A stretch of 64,000 nucleotides of DNA from Oscillospiraceae bacterium (GCA_021629085.1 JAJXRJ010000001.1:54948-118947); one strand, 5' to 3'; shown: positions 16,177-26,462, counted from the stretch's first letter. Notes: generated by a model from the sequence alone, not told the origin. Numbers and translations are program-made.

Positions 16177-18810
16177 TTATTGAAGCGCTGCCAGGCTTTC
16201 CTTTACCTTTTTGAGCATTTCGGCATACTTTTCGCCTTTGGCACGCTCATTTTCCACCACCTTGTGCGGCGCTTTTTCCACAAACCCAGCATTGGAAAGC
16301 TTTTTTTGCACCCGGTCAATTTCGCCTTCCAGACGCGCTTGTTCTGCTTCCAGCCGTTTGATTTCTGCCGCAATATCCACCAAATCGCCCAGCGGCATAT
16401 ACACTTTTGCGCCGGGAACCACGGTTGTCACCGCGTTTGGGGGCACGTCCGCCATGTCAGCCTGTACCCGCACGTCCTGCCCGCCCGCAAGCTTTTCAAA
16501 AAAGGACTCACAGCCGGCAAACGTTTTTGGCGTATCAGTCACAACATAGATTTTCGCACGTTTAGAAGGCGCAACATTCATTTGACTGCGCAGGTTCCGG
16601 ATGCTTTTGATGGCCTCCATCACCGTCTCCATCCGGGTTTCATCTTCGGGGAAGGAAAGCGCGTCACTTGCAGACGGCCACTTGGATATCATGATGCTCT
16701 CCTCGCCGGTGGGCAGGAATCCAAAAATTTCCTCTGTGATAAACGGCATAAACGGATGCAGCAGTTTTAACGTGTTTGTGAGCACATAGGCCAGCACGCT
16801 CTGTGCCGTTTCATACCGCTCCCCTTCTTTCTCGTAGAGACGCGGTTTGACCAGTTCGATATACCAATCGCAATAGTCGTCCCAAATAAAGTCGTAAAGC
16901 TTGGACACCGCAATGCCCAGCTCAAATTTGTCCAAATTTGCGGTCACTTCTTTTACAAGTTCGTTATATTTGCTAAGAATCCATTTGTCTTCTAACTGCA
17001 GCTTGTCTGACGCGGGAAGCTCAATTTTATCAAGGCTTAGATTGAGCAGTAAAAACCGGGATGCATTCCAAATTTTGTTGGCAAAATTCCGGCTGGCCTC
17101 CACGCGTTCATTGGAAAACCGCATATCATTCCCAGGCGAATTGCCAGTGGCAAGGGTAAAGCGCAGCGCGTCCGCGCCATATTTTTCAATCACCTCTAAG
17201 GGGTCGATGCCATTTCCGAGCGATTTGCTCATCTTACGGCCCTGGCTATCGCGCACCAGGCCATGGATGATTACATGCTTGAAAGGTTCCTTTCCGGTAT
17301 GTTCGCAGGCAGAGAAAATCATGCGCGCCACCCAGAAAAAGATAATATCATACCCCGTGACCAGCGCACTGGTGGGATAAAAATAGTCCAAATCTTCCGT
17401 TTTATCCGGCCAACCCAGTGTGGAAAACGGCCAGAGTGCAGAGCTGAACCACGTATCCAGCACATCGGGATCCTGGGTCACATGCCCGCCGCACGCAGGA
17501 CAGGTGTCAATGTCGGTTTTGGAAACCGTGGTCTTGCCGCATTGATCACAGTAGAACGCCGGGATGCGGTGCCCCCACCAAAGCTGACGGGAAATACACC
17601 AGTCATGGATGTTGTCCATCCAGTTTAAGTAAATTTTGCTAAACCGCTCCGGCACAAACTGCACCGTGCCATTTTTTACAATTTCCTTTGCAGGCTCAGC
17701 CAATGGGCCCATCTTTACAAACCACTGCTTGGAGGTGATGGGCTCCACCGTAGTGGAACACCGGTAGCACTGCCCCACATTGTGGCTGTGTGCCTCGGTT
17801 TTTATCAAAAGCCCCAGCTTGTCCAAATCTTCCACAATCTGCCGCCGCGCCTCGTAGCGGTCCATTCCCTGATATTTGCCGCCATATTCGTTTATGGTGG
17901 CATCGTCGTTTAGCACTTTGATTTGCTCTAAATTGTGCCGAAGCCCCACTTCAAAGTCATTGGGGTCGTGTGCGGGGGTAATTTTTACCGCGCCCGTTCC
18001 AAATTCCATGTCCACATATTCATCTGCAATGAGCGGGATTTCACGGCCCACCAGCGGCAAGACGAGTGTTTTGCCCACCAAATCACGGTAGCGGCCGTCC
18101 TCTGGATGCACCGCCACGGCCGTGTCACCCAAAAGCGTTTCCGGCCGGGTCGTGGCGATAATCACATAGTCCTCGCTGTCTTTAAACGGGTATTTGATGT
18201 GCCAAAAGTGCCCGTCCTGCTCGGAATATTCCACTTCAGCGTCTGAGAGCGCTGTGGTGCACTTGGGACACCAGTTGATAATACGGCTGCCCTGGTAAAT
18301 CAGCCCCTTGTTGTAGAGGTTGACAAACACTTCCCGCACCGCTTTTGAGCAGCCTTCGTCCATGGTGAACCGCTCGCGCGACCAGTCGCATGAAGAGCCC
18401 AGCTTTTTAAGCTGGTTGATGATGCGGCCGCCATATAATCGCTTCCACTCCCACACCTTTTCCAAAAATTTTTCACGCCCCAAATCGTACCGCGTAAGCC
18501 CCTCTTTGCGCAAGGCCTCTTCCACCTTGATTTGCGTGGCAATGCCCGCATGGTCGGTGCCCGGCACCCAAAGCGCGTTATAGCCCATCATCCGCTTGTA
18601 ACGGATGAGAATATCCTGCAGCGTTTCGTCCAGCGCATGCCCCATGTGGAGCTGCCCTGTGACGTTTGGAGGCGGGATTACAACGGTGAACGGTTCCTTA
18701 TCTGGATCGGGCTTCGCCGTAAAATACCCCTTGTCCATCCAATTTTGATAAATACGGTCCTCTACCTCTTTGGGTTCGTATTGTTTGCCAAGCGTGTTTG
18801 CTGCCTCCAT
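16177..18810 (-). CDS. valS: Valyl-tRNA synthetase
   Basis: 877 aa, usual length for the family. The class I HIGH motif appears as [12 protein letters not shown] and KMSKS as [12 protein letters not shown] CxxC...CxxC zinc ribbon (YCDQCG, CPACGG) lies near 420-445, the editing domain near 200-330, and a C-terminal coiled-coil arm at about 810-877. RBS AAGGAGG lies before ATG 18810 and overlaps the end of the small membrane-protein gene. No T-box leader is seen upstream. Confidence 0.97.
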   Translation of the reverse strand: MEAANTLGKQYEPKEVEDRIYQNWMDKGYFTAKPDPDKEPFTVVIPPPNVTGQLHMGHALDETLQDILIRYKRMMGYNALWVPGTDHAGIATQIKVEEALRKEGLTRYDLGREKFLEKVWEWKRLYGGRIINQLKKLGSSCDWSRERFTMDEGCSKAVREVFVNLYNKGLIYQGSRIINWCPKCTTALSDAEVEYSEQDGHFWHIKYPFKDSEDYVIIATTRPETLLGDTAVAVHPEDGRYRDLVGKTLVLPLVGREIPLIADEYVDMEFGTGAVKITPAHDPNDFEVGLRHNLEQIKVLNDDATINEYGGKYQGMDRYEARRQIVEDLDKLGLLIKTEAHSHNVGQCYRCSTTVEPITSKQWFVKMGPLAEPAKEIVKNGTVQFVPERFSKIYLNWMDNIHDWCISRQLWWGHRIPAFYCDQCGKTTVSKTDIDTCPACGGHVTQDPDVLDTWFSSALWPFSTLGWPDKTEDLDYFYPTSALVTGYDIIFFWVARMIFSACEHTGKEPFKHVIIHGLVRDSQGRKMSKSLGNGIDPLEVIEKYGADALRFTLATGNSPGNDMRFSNERVEASRNFANKIWNASRFLLLNLSLDKIELPASDKLQLEDKWILSKYNELVKEVTANLDKFELGIAVSKLYDFIWDDYCDWYIELVKPRLYEKEGERYETAQSVLAYVLTNTLKLLHPFMPFITEEIFGFLPTGEESIMISKWPSASDALSFPEDETRMETVMEAIKSIRNLRSQMNVAPSKRAKIYVVTDTPKTFAGCESFFEKLAGGQDVRVQADMADVPPNAVTTVVPGAKVYMPLGDLVDIAAEIKRLEAEQARLEGEIDRVQKKLSNAGFVEKAPHKVVENERAKGEKYAEMLKKVKESLAALQ

Positions 18811-18820
18811 AAGACCCTCC

Positions 18821-18982
18821 TTATAACGTAAAAATCAGAATTGCGCCGGCCAAGCACAGCGCAAATCCAATGAGCTTTAATCCTGCAATTTTCCCCTCAG
18901 CGGCGTCCGGCCCCAATAACTTTTTTGCGCCATATGCCATAAACGCCCCGATGATAACCAGGGCAAACGCTACATACTGCAT
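18821..18982 (-). CDS. Small membrane protein (53 aa), unknown function
   Basis: ATG 18982 is preceded by AAGGAG at about 9-nt spacing. The 53-aa product has two hydrophobic segments (about 2-16 and 35-52) joined by a short polar loop, [13 protein letters not shown]. It lies between pgsA and valS, and its TAA sits inside the valS RBS region, so the two are co-transcribed and possibly coupled. Its function is not recognised. Coding status is supported by the RBS, clean frame and tight packing. Confidence 0.7.
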   Translation of the reverse strand: MQYVAFALVIIGAFMAYGAKKLLGPDAAEGKIAGLKLIGFALCLAGAILIFTL

Positions 18983-19003
18983 GGCTTGTTTACTCCTTGC
19001 TTT

Positions 19004-19540
19004 TTATTTGGCAATGCTTGTGCCTTGTCCTTTTTTAATGCAAAGCAGCTTCACCGCGTAGGTGACAAATGCAAGCGCCAGCGCACCCACTACCACCCAC
19101 GAAAACACGGTGAGATATTTGCCAAAATACATGGCGTCCACCAAAAACAAAAACATCAAAAAAGTGGCGAGCTTGCCAAATACATTGGATGGAATGACCA
19201 GCTTTTCGCGCCCATACATGACTGTACCGGCCAAAATCATGATACACTCCTTGCAAATGACAAAATATAAAAACCACTTGTGGATAATACCGCCTGAAAC
19301 CAGGCAGGAAATCACCGTAATCACCAAGCATTTGTCTGCAACCGGGTCCAGCATTTTGCCAATATTGGTCACCATATGAAACCGCCGTGCAATAAAGCCG
19401 TCCAGCACATCTAACGCCATGGCGCCGATAAAGATGAGCAGTGCAACAAGGCGCGCATGTTCCAGACTGCTAAAGTATACGATTGAAAACACTGGAATTA
19501 GAAGAAACCGGATCCCGGTTATGATATTTGGCAGCGTCAA
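19004..19540 (-). CDS. pgsA: CDP-diacylglycerol--glycerol-3-phosphate 3-phosphatidyltransferase
   Basis: 178 aa. The CDP-alcohol phosphotransferase motif is complete: DVLDGFIARR, then GKMLDPVADK. The protein has several transmembrane helices. It makes phosphatidylglycerophosphate from CDP-DAG in the cytoplasmic membrane. The start is TTG 19540, with AAAGGGGTG upstream. Confidence 0.92.
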   Translation of the reverse strand: MTLPNIITGIRFLLIPVFSIVYFSSLEHARLVALLIFIGAMALDVLDGFIARRFHMVTNIGKMLDPVADKCLVITVISCLVSGGIIHKWFLYFVICKECIMILAGTVMYGREKLVIPSNVFGKLATFLMFLFLVDAMYFGKYLTVFSWVVVGALALAFVTYAVKLLCIKKGQGTSIAK

Positions 19541-19569
19541 AAAAACACCCCTTTTCCTTTTGTATGCCT

Positions 19570-20538
19570 TTAGATGGACAGGGCTTCCACCAGCTTTAGC
19601 ATGTTTGTATCCACTGTTTTGGTCATTTTTAGCGCTTCGTTGACCTCATAGTCCACGATTTTGGAATCTTTGACAGCAACAATGCGGTTGATAATGCCCT
19701 GATGCAGCAACTGGACTGCATGTGCACCCATCTGGCTTGCAGTCACACGGTCTAGCACCGTGGGGCTTCCGCCGCGCTGAATGTAACCCAGTGTTGACGC
19801 GCGGGATTCCACGCCGGTTGCCTCTTCAATGGACTCGCACAGCGCCTGTGCGCCGCCCACGCCCTCGGACAAAATAATGACATAGTGTTTTTTGCCGCGG
19901 TTGCGGCCCTCTATAATGGTACGCTTGATGTCGTTGATATCATACGGCTCCTCTGGGATGATGACCGCCTCCGCGCCGTTGGCAACTGCAAGGTGCACTG
20001 CAATGTGCCCTGCGTTTCGGCCCATCACCTCCACCACGCTGCACCGTTCATGGCTGCTTGCTGTATCACGGATTTTATCAATGGCCTCCTGCGCAGTGTT
20101 TAAGGCAGTGTCGTAACCAATGGTGTATTCCGAACACCCCACGTCGTTGTCAATGGTACCGGGAATGCCGATGGTGGGCATGCCGCAGTTTGCAAGGTCG
20201 CGCGCACCGCGGAACGATCCGTCACCGCCAATAACCACAATGGCGTCAATGCCAAAAATCCGCGACACTTCCACCGCCTTTTTGACGCCTTCTTCTGTAT
20301 TAAAGCTCTTGCTTCTGGCAGTTTGCAAGAATGTGCCGCCGCGCTGCAAAATATCGGAAACATCCCGCGAACAAAGCTCGTCAATTTCTCCTTTTAACAG
20401 GCCATGATACCCGCGTTTGATCCCCATTACCCGATAGCCATAGCCAATAGCGGTTCTGGTGACCGCGCGGATCGCCGCGTTCATGCCGGGCGCATCGCCG
20501 CCGCTGGTAAGCACACCGATTGTTTTAATCGCATCCAT
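19570..20538 (-). CDS. pfkA: ATP-dependent 6-phosphofructokinase
   Basis: 322 aa, typical length. It carries GGDAPGMNAAIR (nucleotide site), GGDGSFRGA and PGTIDNDVG (catalytic Asp), and MGRNAGHIA. It phosphorylates fructose-6-phosphate in glycolysis. RBS GGAGGAATGG lies before ATG 20538. It follows the mtrB and 62-aa genes in one transcription unit. Confidence 0.97.
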   Translation of the reverse strand: MDAIKTIGVLTSGGDAPGMNAAIRAVTRTAIGYGYRVMGIKRGYHGLLKGEIDELCSRDVSDILQRGGTFLQTARSKSFNTEEGVKKAVEVSRIFGIDAIVVIGGDGSFRGARDLANCGMPTIGIPGTIDNDVGCSEYTIGYDTALNTAQEAIDKIRDTASSHERCSVVEVMGRNAGHIAVHLAVANGAEAVIIPEEPYDINDIKRTIIEGRNRGKKHYVIILSEGVGGAQALCESIEEATGVESRASTLGYIQRGGSPTVLDRVTASQMGAHAVQLLHQGIINRIVAVKDSKIVDYEVNEALKMTKTVDTNMLKLVEALSI

Positions 20539-20556
20539 TTATCCATTCCTCCATAA

Positions 20557-20745
20557 TCAAAATCCAATCTCAATGATGACGCCGTGCGCCTCTTCTACTT
20601 CCGCCTCTGGAACCAGTACTTTGTGGTATTCACCCTCGCCTTTGGCTGCCGGGACAATTTTTACAAGCATCCCTTCTCCAATCAGCGCCTGCGAAAGTTT
20701 GTTCGCCGCATCCTTGGTCTGCGCCAGATATACAACTGTCCACAT
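20557..20745 (-). CDS. Small conserved-looking protein (62 aa), DUF2007-like
   Basis: 62 aa from ATG 20745, with AAGGATGTG 7 nt upstream; the longer frame to 20778 lacks an RBS. A ferredoxin-like small fold is suggested by MWTVVYLAQ, then an amphipathic helix NKLSQALIGEGM and two strands. It faintly resembles DUF2007 'signal transducing' proteins. It is sandwiched between mtrB and pfkA. The function is unknown. Confidence 0.65.
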   Translation of the reverse strand: MWTVVYLAQTKDAANKLSQALIGEGMLVKIVPAAKGEGEYHKVLVPEAEVEEAHGVIIEIGF

Positions 20746-20785
20746 GAAATCACATCCTTTTTTTAAAAAGGCCCCCATTCATGTA

Positions 20786-21001
20786 TTATTCCTTGGTTTT
20801 GATCTCTCCATGCTTGGTGTAAAGAATTGCTTTGCCTTTTATTTTCATTGCGGACGTCATTTCCGTAAACTGCGCGATATAAATTTCGCCCTCGTCCAGG
20901 ATTTCCGTGTGATGAAACCGGGTGTCCCGCCCACGGGTCAACCCAATGATATTGACGCCCTTTTCCAGAGCCTTTATTACAATATAGTCTGAATTTTCCA
21001 T
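20786..21001 (-). CDS. mtrB: Trp RNA-binding attenuation protein (TRAP)
   Basis: 71 aa from ATG 21001, with GGAG at 7-nt spacing; the frame extends to 21043 without an RBS. The sequence aligns over its full length with Bacillus [21 protein letters not shown], then TRFHHTE, then [10 protein letters not shown]. Tryptophan-pocket residues (TRG.DT and QFTE.TS) are kept. Of the RNA-contact residues known as Lys37/Lys56/Arg58 in B. subtilis, this protein has Ile34, Lys53 and Lys55. TRAP forms an 11-mer ring that binds GAG/UAG repeats when charged with tryptophan. No trp operon and no anti-TRAP gene are in the window. Confidence 0.92.
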   Translation of the reverse strand: MENSDYIVIKALEKGVNIIGLTRGRDTRFHHTEILDEGEIYIAQFTEMTSAMKIKGKAILYTKHGEIKTKE

Positions 21002-21055
21002 TTTCATGCTCCGTTCTTTTGTAGAATTTGGAATCAAACACATACGACCTTTATA

Positions 21056-21084
21056 ATTTTACCCTATTTTTGGCAAAAATGCAA
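21056..21084 (-). promoter_or_regulatory. Promoter of mtrB-pfkA-pgsA-valS unit
   Basis: On the minus strand TTGCAT (21084-21079), a 17-nt spacer and TAAAAT (21061-21056). It lies just after the dnaE stop. Confidence 0.7.
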
Positions 21085-21087
21085 CAT

Positions 21088-24000
21088 TTATTTTATTTTT
21101 ACCGCATCAAACCCCAGCAATTCTCCACAGGCGCGCACCAGCTCGTTGGTAAGGGTCACACAGTGCGACTGTTCCGCCTGCAAAGCCTGCCTGCAATCTT
21201 CCAGATACAACACAACCAAATGGTTCCCTTTGTGCGCGTCTATCACTGCAAGCACACGGGAAATCCACGACCGGTCCGGCACTTTTAAATACAGCTTTGC
21301 CCCGTTTGGGATGGGCATGTCTAAAAGGCTTGCAATGTTTCGCACCGTGACATTTAGATTGTCGTTATAGTCATAAGACACAACCGCATCGATACAGACC
21401 GGCGTCATGGGCGAAAACAGCCCCGGTGCGCGCTCGTAAACCGACGGAAAGGCCACTGCCTGCGCCGTACCATGCAAATCTTCTATTTCTGCAACCGCCA
21501 TCTGCGCGCCGTTTGCCGTGCGTTTGACCGTGCTTTTCCGAACCAAAACACAAAGCCGTACTGCAGTCCCCTCTTTTGGGGTGCCCTCTAAAAGCTGCCC
21601 CAGATTGGCCGTCGAAAAGGCCGCGCACTTTACGCGGTGGTCTTCTAGCGGATGCCCGGAAAAATAGATTCCCGCCAATTCCTTTTCAAACAGCAGCTTT
21701 TCCGTTTTGGAAAAATCTGCCGTGTCGGTTAACCTTTCCTCCGGCACTTCCTCATCCCCCGCCAGGTCAAACAGGTTGAGCTGGCCGGACAGCCGTTCCC
21801 GCCCAGCGCGCACAGAACGGTCCATTAAGTCTTCATAGCTCAAAAACAACGCGCGGCGGTTTGGGCACAGCTCGTCAAACACCCCGCATTTGATGAGCGG
21901 CTCCAGCGTGCGCTTGTTCAGATGCTCCCACATGCGGTCCAAAAAATCAGAAAAGCTTTGGAACGGCCCGTTTTGCCTCCGTTCCTCTTCTATTTTTTGC
22001 GGCAGCGCAATTCCAACGTTTTTGATAGACCCCAGCCCAAACCGCACGTGTTTTCCCTCTGCGGTAAAATCTGCGCCGCTCTTGTTTACCGACGGCGGCA
22101 GCATGCGGATTTTGTATTTGGCAAACGATTCAATGTAGTCCGCCTGCTTATAGGAAGTCTTTAAAAGCGACACCAAAAACTCCACCGGGTAGTAGACCTT
22201 TAAATACGCCGTTTGATAGGCAATTTTGGCATAGGCTGTGGCATGTGACTTGTTAAATGCATATTTGGAAAACTCTGCAAGCTCTAAAAATATCTGCTCT
22301 GCCACATCCTTTGGCACACCGCGCGCCAAGGCGCCTGGGATGACAACGTTTCCCGCATCGTCTGTTTGCCCGTATAAAAAGGTGTGCTTCTCATTTTCCA
22401 AAACATCGTGCTTCTTTTTGGCCATGGCGCGGCGCACCAAATCCGCGCGGCCCAGCGAATAGCCCGCAAGTGACCGGAAAATCTGCATGGCCTGCTCCTG
22501 ATAGACAATGGAGCCATAGGTGGGTTTTAGAATCTCCTCTAACAAGGGATGCTTGTAGGTGATGTGGCTTTGGTCCGCGCGGTTTTTTAAAAACAGCGGG
22601 ATCTGGATTTTTGCCGTTGCAGGCCGAAACAGCGAAAGCCCGGCAATGATGTCTTCAAAGCAGGTGGGTTTTAAATCGCGCAAAAACCGTTTCATACCGT
22701 CGCTTTCTAACTGAAACACGCCGTCCGTATCGCCGGCTGCAATCATCTCATACACTTTTTTGTCAGCGCCGTCAATTTTATCCATGTCAAGAGAAACGCC
22801 GGTATTTTCTGCCACCAGCGCCACAGTATCGTGAATGATGGTGAGATTGCGCAGGCCTAAAAAATCCATTTTCACAAGGCCCAGTTTTTCCAAAATATTC
22901 ATGGGGTATTGTGTGAGCAAGCTCTCGTCGCTTTTTAGCACCGGCACATAACGGTAAAGCGGCGCGTCGGAAATAATGACGCCCGCGGCGTGGGTGGTGA
23001 TGTTGCGGGGCATCCCCTCTATGGCAAACGCCATGTCCACCATACGTTTCACTTCTGCATCCGTGTCATAGAGGGTGCGCAGCGTTTCGCTTTGCTCCAT
23101 TGCCTCTTTTAACGTAATGCCAAGCGTTTTTGGAATTTGCTTTGCCACGCGGTCAGTCAGTGCATAGGAAACCCCCAGCGCACGTCCCACATCCCGGATG
23201 GCTGCACGCGCCGCCATGGTGTCAAATGCCACAATCTGCGCCACACGGTCGCTCCCATAGGTGTTTACCACATAGTCAATCACTTCCTGGCGGCGGATGT
23301 AGCAAAAATCAATGTCGATATCCGGCATGCTCACGCGCTCCGGGTTTAAAAACCGTTCAAAAATCAGTCCGTAGCGCAGCGGGTCCACATCGGTGATGTT
23401 TAACACATACGCCACCAGGCTGCCGGCGGCGGAACCGCGCCCCGGCCCAACGGAAATCCCATTTTTCCGCGCAAAATTGACGTAGTCCCAAACAATCAAA
23501 AAATAGTCGGCAAACCCCATGGTTTCGATGGTGGAAAGCTCATAGTCCAGCCGTGTTTTAATTTCATCATTCCATTCGCCGTATTTTTGCAAAACGCCCA
23601 AATCACAAAGCTCTCTTAAGCGTGTTGCAGCAGTCGTTCCGGCTTTTACAGGGAATTTTGGCAAATAGATGTGGTCAAACTCCATTTTTACATTGCACTG
23701 GCTAGAAATGGCCTGTGTATTTGCCAGCGCGTCATTTAAATTGGGGAACAGCGCACGCATTTCCTGCTCCGATTTTAAATAAAACTGGTCGGATGAAAAC
23801 CGCATCCGGTTTTCGTCCTGTACCTTTTTACCGGTTTGAATGCACATCAATACATCCTGTACCTTTGCATCCTCCTGCTCCACATAGTGCACGTCGTTGG
23901 TGGCCACCAGCGGGATGGACAATTCTTTTGAGAGGGCCACAATTTTAGGTAAAATGGCAAGCTCTTCAGAAAGCCCATGGTTTTGGATTTCCAGATAGTA

Positions 24001-24501
24001 GTTTTCCCCATAGATATCCCGGTATGTTTCGGCAATTTCTTTTGCCCGCTTTGCATCCCCTGCCAAAAGCGCGGTGTTAACGTCGCCTTTTAAGCAGGCG
24101 CTCAGCGCAATGACCCCGTCGGCGTGTGCCCTTAACAGCTCCAAATCCACGCGTGGCTTATAATAATACCCCTCTACAAATGCGAGCGAGCAAAGGGCCA
24201 TCAAATTTTGATAGCCCACATTGTTTTTGGCCAGCAGCACCAGATGCCCATAGTTGGAATCCAGTGCACGCACCTTGTCAAACCGCGTGCGCGGCGCGGT
24301 GTATACCTCACAGCCCAAAATGGGTTTTATGCCATGTTTTTTTGCCGCAAGATAAAAATCCACCGCGCCATACATGACGCCGTGGTCGGTAATTGCCAGC
24401 GCATCCATTCCAAGGTCGGCAGCGCGCTTTACGACCGGCTCAATTTTTGCCGCGCCGTCAAGAAGGCTGTATTCGGTGTGTAAATGCAAATGGGTAAACA
24501 T
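21088..24501 (-). CDS. dnaE: DNA polymerase III subunit alpha (DnaE type)
   Basis: 1137 aa. The N-terminal PHP domain starts at THLHLHTEYSLLDG. The C-family polymerase palm carries PDIDIDF with catalytic aspartates, and GPGRGSAAGSLVAY and NKSHATAYA are both present. A helix-hairpin-helix/OB-type C-terminal region follows. It is the lagging-strand or general replicative polymerase alongside PolC in Bacillota. AAGGAGC precedes ATG 24501. Confidence 0.96.
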   Translation of the reverse strand: MFTHLHLHTEYSLLDGAAKIEPVVKRAADLGMDALAITDHGVMYGAVDFYLAAKKHGIKPILGCEVYTAPRTRFDKVRALDSNYGHLVLLAKNNVGYQNLMALCSLAFVEGYYYKPRVDLELLRAHADGVIALSACLKGDVNTALLAGDAKRAKEIAETYRDIYGENYYLEIQNHGLSEELAILPKIVALSKELSIPLVATNDVHYVEQEDAKVQDVLMCIQTGKKVQDENRMRFSSDQFYLKSEQEMRALFPNLNDALANTQAISSQCNVKMEFDHIYLPKFPVKAGTTAATRLRELCDLGVLQKYGEWNDEIKTRLDYELSTIETMGFADYFLIVWDYVNFARKNGISVGPGRGSAAGSLVAYVLNITDVDPLRYGLIFERFLNPERVSMPDIDIDFCYIRRQEVIDYVVNTYGSDRVAQIVAFDTMAARAAIRDVGRALGVSYALTDRVAKQIPKTLGITLKEAMEQSETLRTLYDTDAEVKRMVDMAFAIEGMPRNITTHAAGVIISDAPLYRYVPVLKSDESLLTQYPMNILEKLGLVKMDFLGLRNLTIIHDTVALVAENTGVSLDMDKIDGADKKVYEMIAAGDTDGVFQLESDGMKRFLRDLKPTCFEDIIAGLSLFRPATAKIQIPLFLKNRADQSHITYKHPLLEEILKPTYGSIVYQEQAMQIFRSLAGYSLGRADLVRRAMAKKKHDVLENEKHTFLYGQTDDAGNVVIPGALARGVPKDVAEQIFLELAEFSKYAFNKSHATAYAKIAYQTAYLKVYYPVEFLVSLLKTSYKQADYIESFAKYKIRMLPPSVNKSGADFTAEGKHVRFGLGSIKNVGIALPQKIEEERRQNGPFQSFSDFLDRMWEHLNKRTLEPLIKCGVFDELCPNRRALFLSYEDLMDRSVRAGRERLSGQLNLFDLAGDEEVPEERLTDTADFSKTEKLLFEKELAGIYFSGHPLEDHRVKCAAFSTANLGQLLEGTPKEGTAVRLCVLVRKSTVKRTANGAQMAVAEIEDLHGTAQAVAFPSVYERAPGLFSPMTPVCIDAVVSYDYNDNLNVTVRNIASLLDMPIPNGAKLYLKVPDRSWISRVLAVIDAHKGNHLVVLYLEDCRQALQAEQSHCVTLTNELVRACGELLGFDAVKIK

Positions 24502-24511
24502 GCAATGCTCC

Positions 24512-25447
24512 TTATCGTTCTATCTGACGGGCAATGTCCATCAGCTTATTGAGCCTGTGATTGACGCCCGACTTGCCAAGCGGCGGCGTCAAAAGCTCGC
24601 CCAGCTCTTTTAGGCTGAGCGCTTCATTTTCCAGCCGCAAGGCTGCAATCTCCTGCAGCCCGGGGGAAAGTGTCTCTAAAATGCCGCGCTCTTTTAACAG
24701 GCGGATACTATCCAGCTGCCGGACCGCGGCAGACACCGTCTTGTCCACATTGGCGGTTTCACAGTTGACCAGACGGTTGACATTATTGCGCATCTCTTTT
24801 AAAATTTTGACATTGTGGAACGCCATGAGCGCATTGACCGCGCCCACAATGGTTAAAACATCTGCAATTTCTTCACTGTTTTTAAAGTACAGCACATAGT
24901 TGGATTTTCGCACCACCGTTTTTGGATTGAGCGAAAGCGATTTTAGAAGGGTTGAAAATGCTTCGCTTAAGCCATAATGGCTGGTGACAAATTCCAGATG
25001 GTAATTTTTATCGGGATGGATGAGCGACCCGCCGGCAAGGAATGCGCCGCGCACAAACGCCTTTTTGCAGCAAGGGCTGTCCGTCATGCCCGGCGCAATC
25101 AAAAACCGCACATACTCCTCCGGCGCATGTTGCACCAGCCCCAGCCCTTTTAATACCGTAAGCACATCTGCCGCGTCTTCTATCCGCACCACATATCCAA
25201 AGTGCCGGGTCTGCTTCTTTTTGTACGCACTGATTTTCGGTGTTACGGGAAACAGCGCTTTTAAAAGCCGGAATACGCGGCGGGCCAAAGCGGCATTTTC
25301 CGTGACAATTTGCAAATAAAACTGATCGCCTTCCCGTTTTACCCTTCCCGCAAATCCAAAAATTGCAGAAAATTCTGCCAGCATACAGCATGGTTTCTCA
25401 TTTTTCACGCTTAAAATTTCATTTTTTGTATCGGATGAAAAAGACAT
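24512..25447 (-). CDS. whiA: Sporulation/division regulator WhiA
   Basis: 311 aa from ATG 25447 (MSFSSDTKNEIL, the usual family start; GGGGGATGG upstream). The N-terminal part is a LAGLIDADG-like domain and the C-terminal part (about 225-311) is a helix-turn-helix. It follows yvcK and rapZ in the conserved order. Confidence 0.95.
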   Translation of the reverse strand: MSFSSDTKNEILSVKNEKPCCMLAEFSAIFGFAGRVKREGDQFYLQIVTENAALARRVFRLLKALFPVTPKISAYKKKQTRHFGYVVRIEDAADVLTVLKGLGLVQHAPEEYVRFLIAPGMTDSPCCKKAFVRGAFLAGGSLIHPDKNYHLEFVTSHYGLSEAFSTLLKSLSLNPKTVVRKSNYVLYFKNSEEIADVLTIVGAVNALMAFHNVKILKEMRNNVNRLVNCETANVDKTVSAAVRQLDSIRLLKERGILETLSPGLQEIAALRLENEALSLKELGELLTPPLGKSGVNHRLNKLMDIARQIER

Positions 25448-25466
25448 GTACCCATCCCCCGGTGAT

Positions 25467-26462
25467 TTAATCAGTATCCAGGCAGTAGTGCAAAATGGTA
25501 TCTGCAAGCGCATCATAATTGTGCCGTACCACACCCTTTGAAATATCCAGCAGGTCGGCCTTTACCAAGTCGATGCCATGCTCTAAAAATTTTTCTTCGT
25601 CCACCACCACAGGATACGCATTTTCAATTTTATATTTACACTGCATAGATTCCGGCACCGGCATTCTGTTCGCCACACAGCAGCCCACCACGCCCGGCCC
25701 GGCATGGCGGAGGATGGCATCCACATGGTCAAACGCCGTAAATCCATTGCTTTCGCCGCTCTGGGTCATGATGTTGCATATGTAGATTTTTTTTGCACTG
25801 CTCTTTCTGATTTCCTCGCTGATACCCTCCACCAAAAGGTTGGGAATAATGCTGGTGTAAAGGCTGCCCGGCCCTAAAATGATGCAGTCTGCCTCTTGGA
25901 TGCTCTTGATACAGTCCGCCACCGGCGCAACCTTTGCCGGGGTTAAAAACAATTCTGAAATAGACTGGTGTTTGGCTTCCGCCTGCTTTGGGATGGAAGA
26001 CTCTCCCAACACCACAGTGCCGTCTGAAAGCCGTGCGCCTAGGTTGACATTTTGGTTGGATACCGGAAGCACCCGGCCTTTTACCGACAAAATATCGCTG
26101 ACGCGCTGCACCGCCTCTTCAAAGCTGCCGCCGCAAATGCCGCACATGGCTGCGAGGAACAAGTTCCCAAAGCTCTGTCCCTTAAGCCTGCCGCCGGTAA
26201 AGCGGTAGCACAAAAGCTTATCCATCAATGCTTCAGTGTTTGCCAGTGCTAAAATGCAGTTCCGCACATCCCCAGGCGGAAGGAAATTCAAATCCTCCCG
26301 AATCATGCCCGAACCGCCGCCGTCGTCCGCCACAGTGATGATGGCGGTGATATTTTCCGTAAATTTTTTGATGCCGCGCAGCATGGTGGAAATCCCTGTT
26401 CCGCCGCCAATTGCGACAAACTTATAATCCTTTAAGCGGGATGCCGCTTCTTTTTGATTCAT
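25467..26462 (-). CDS. yvcK: Gluconeogenesis factor YvcK/MgfK
   Basis: 331 aa, CofD-like fold. It starts with VAIGGGTGISTMLRG and ADDGGGSG, the nucleotide-sugar binding signature. In Bacillus it binds UDP-GlcNAc and supports cell shape and growth on gluconeogenic sources. RBS GGAAGGAGAG lies before ATG 26462. It sits between rapZ and whiA as in most Bacillota. Confidence 0.95.
   Translation of the reverse strand: MNQKEAASRLKDYKFVAIGGGTGISTMLRGIKKFTENITAIITVADDGGGSGMIREDLNFLPPGDVRNCILALANTEALMDKLLCYRFTGGRLKGQSFGNLFLAAMCGICGGSFEEAVQRVSDILSVKGRVLPVSNQNVNLGARLSDGTVVLGESSIPKQAEAKHQSISELFLTPAKVAPVADCIKSIQEADCIILGPGSLYTSIIPNLLVEGISEEIRKSSAKKIYICNIMTQSGESNGFTAFDHVDAILRHAGPGVVGCCVANRMPVPESMQCKYKIENAYPVVVDEEKFLEHGIDLVKADLLDISKGVVRHNYDALADTILHYCLDTD

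Noticed and set aside
16150..16770. Long plus-strand ORF opposite valS
   Set aside because: It is antisense to the conserved, full-length valS; its composition is a mirror of valS codons and it has no RBS.
18811..19003. T-box leader for valS
   Set aside because: The upstream DNA is a small coding gene; no T-box consensus or specifier/terminator structure is visible.
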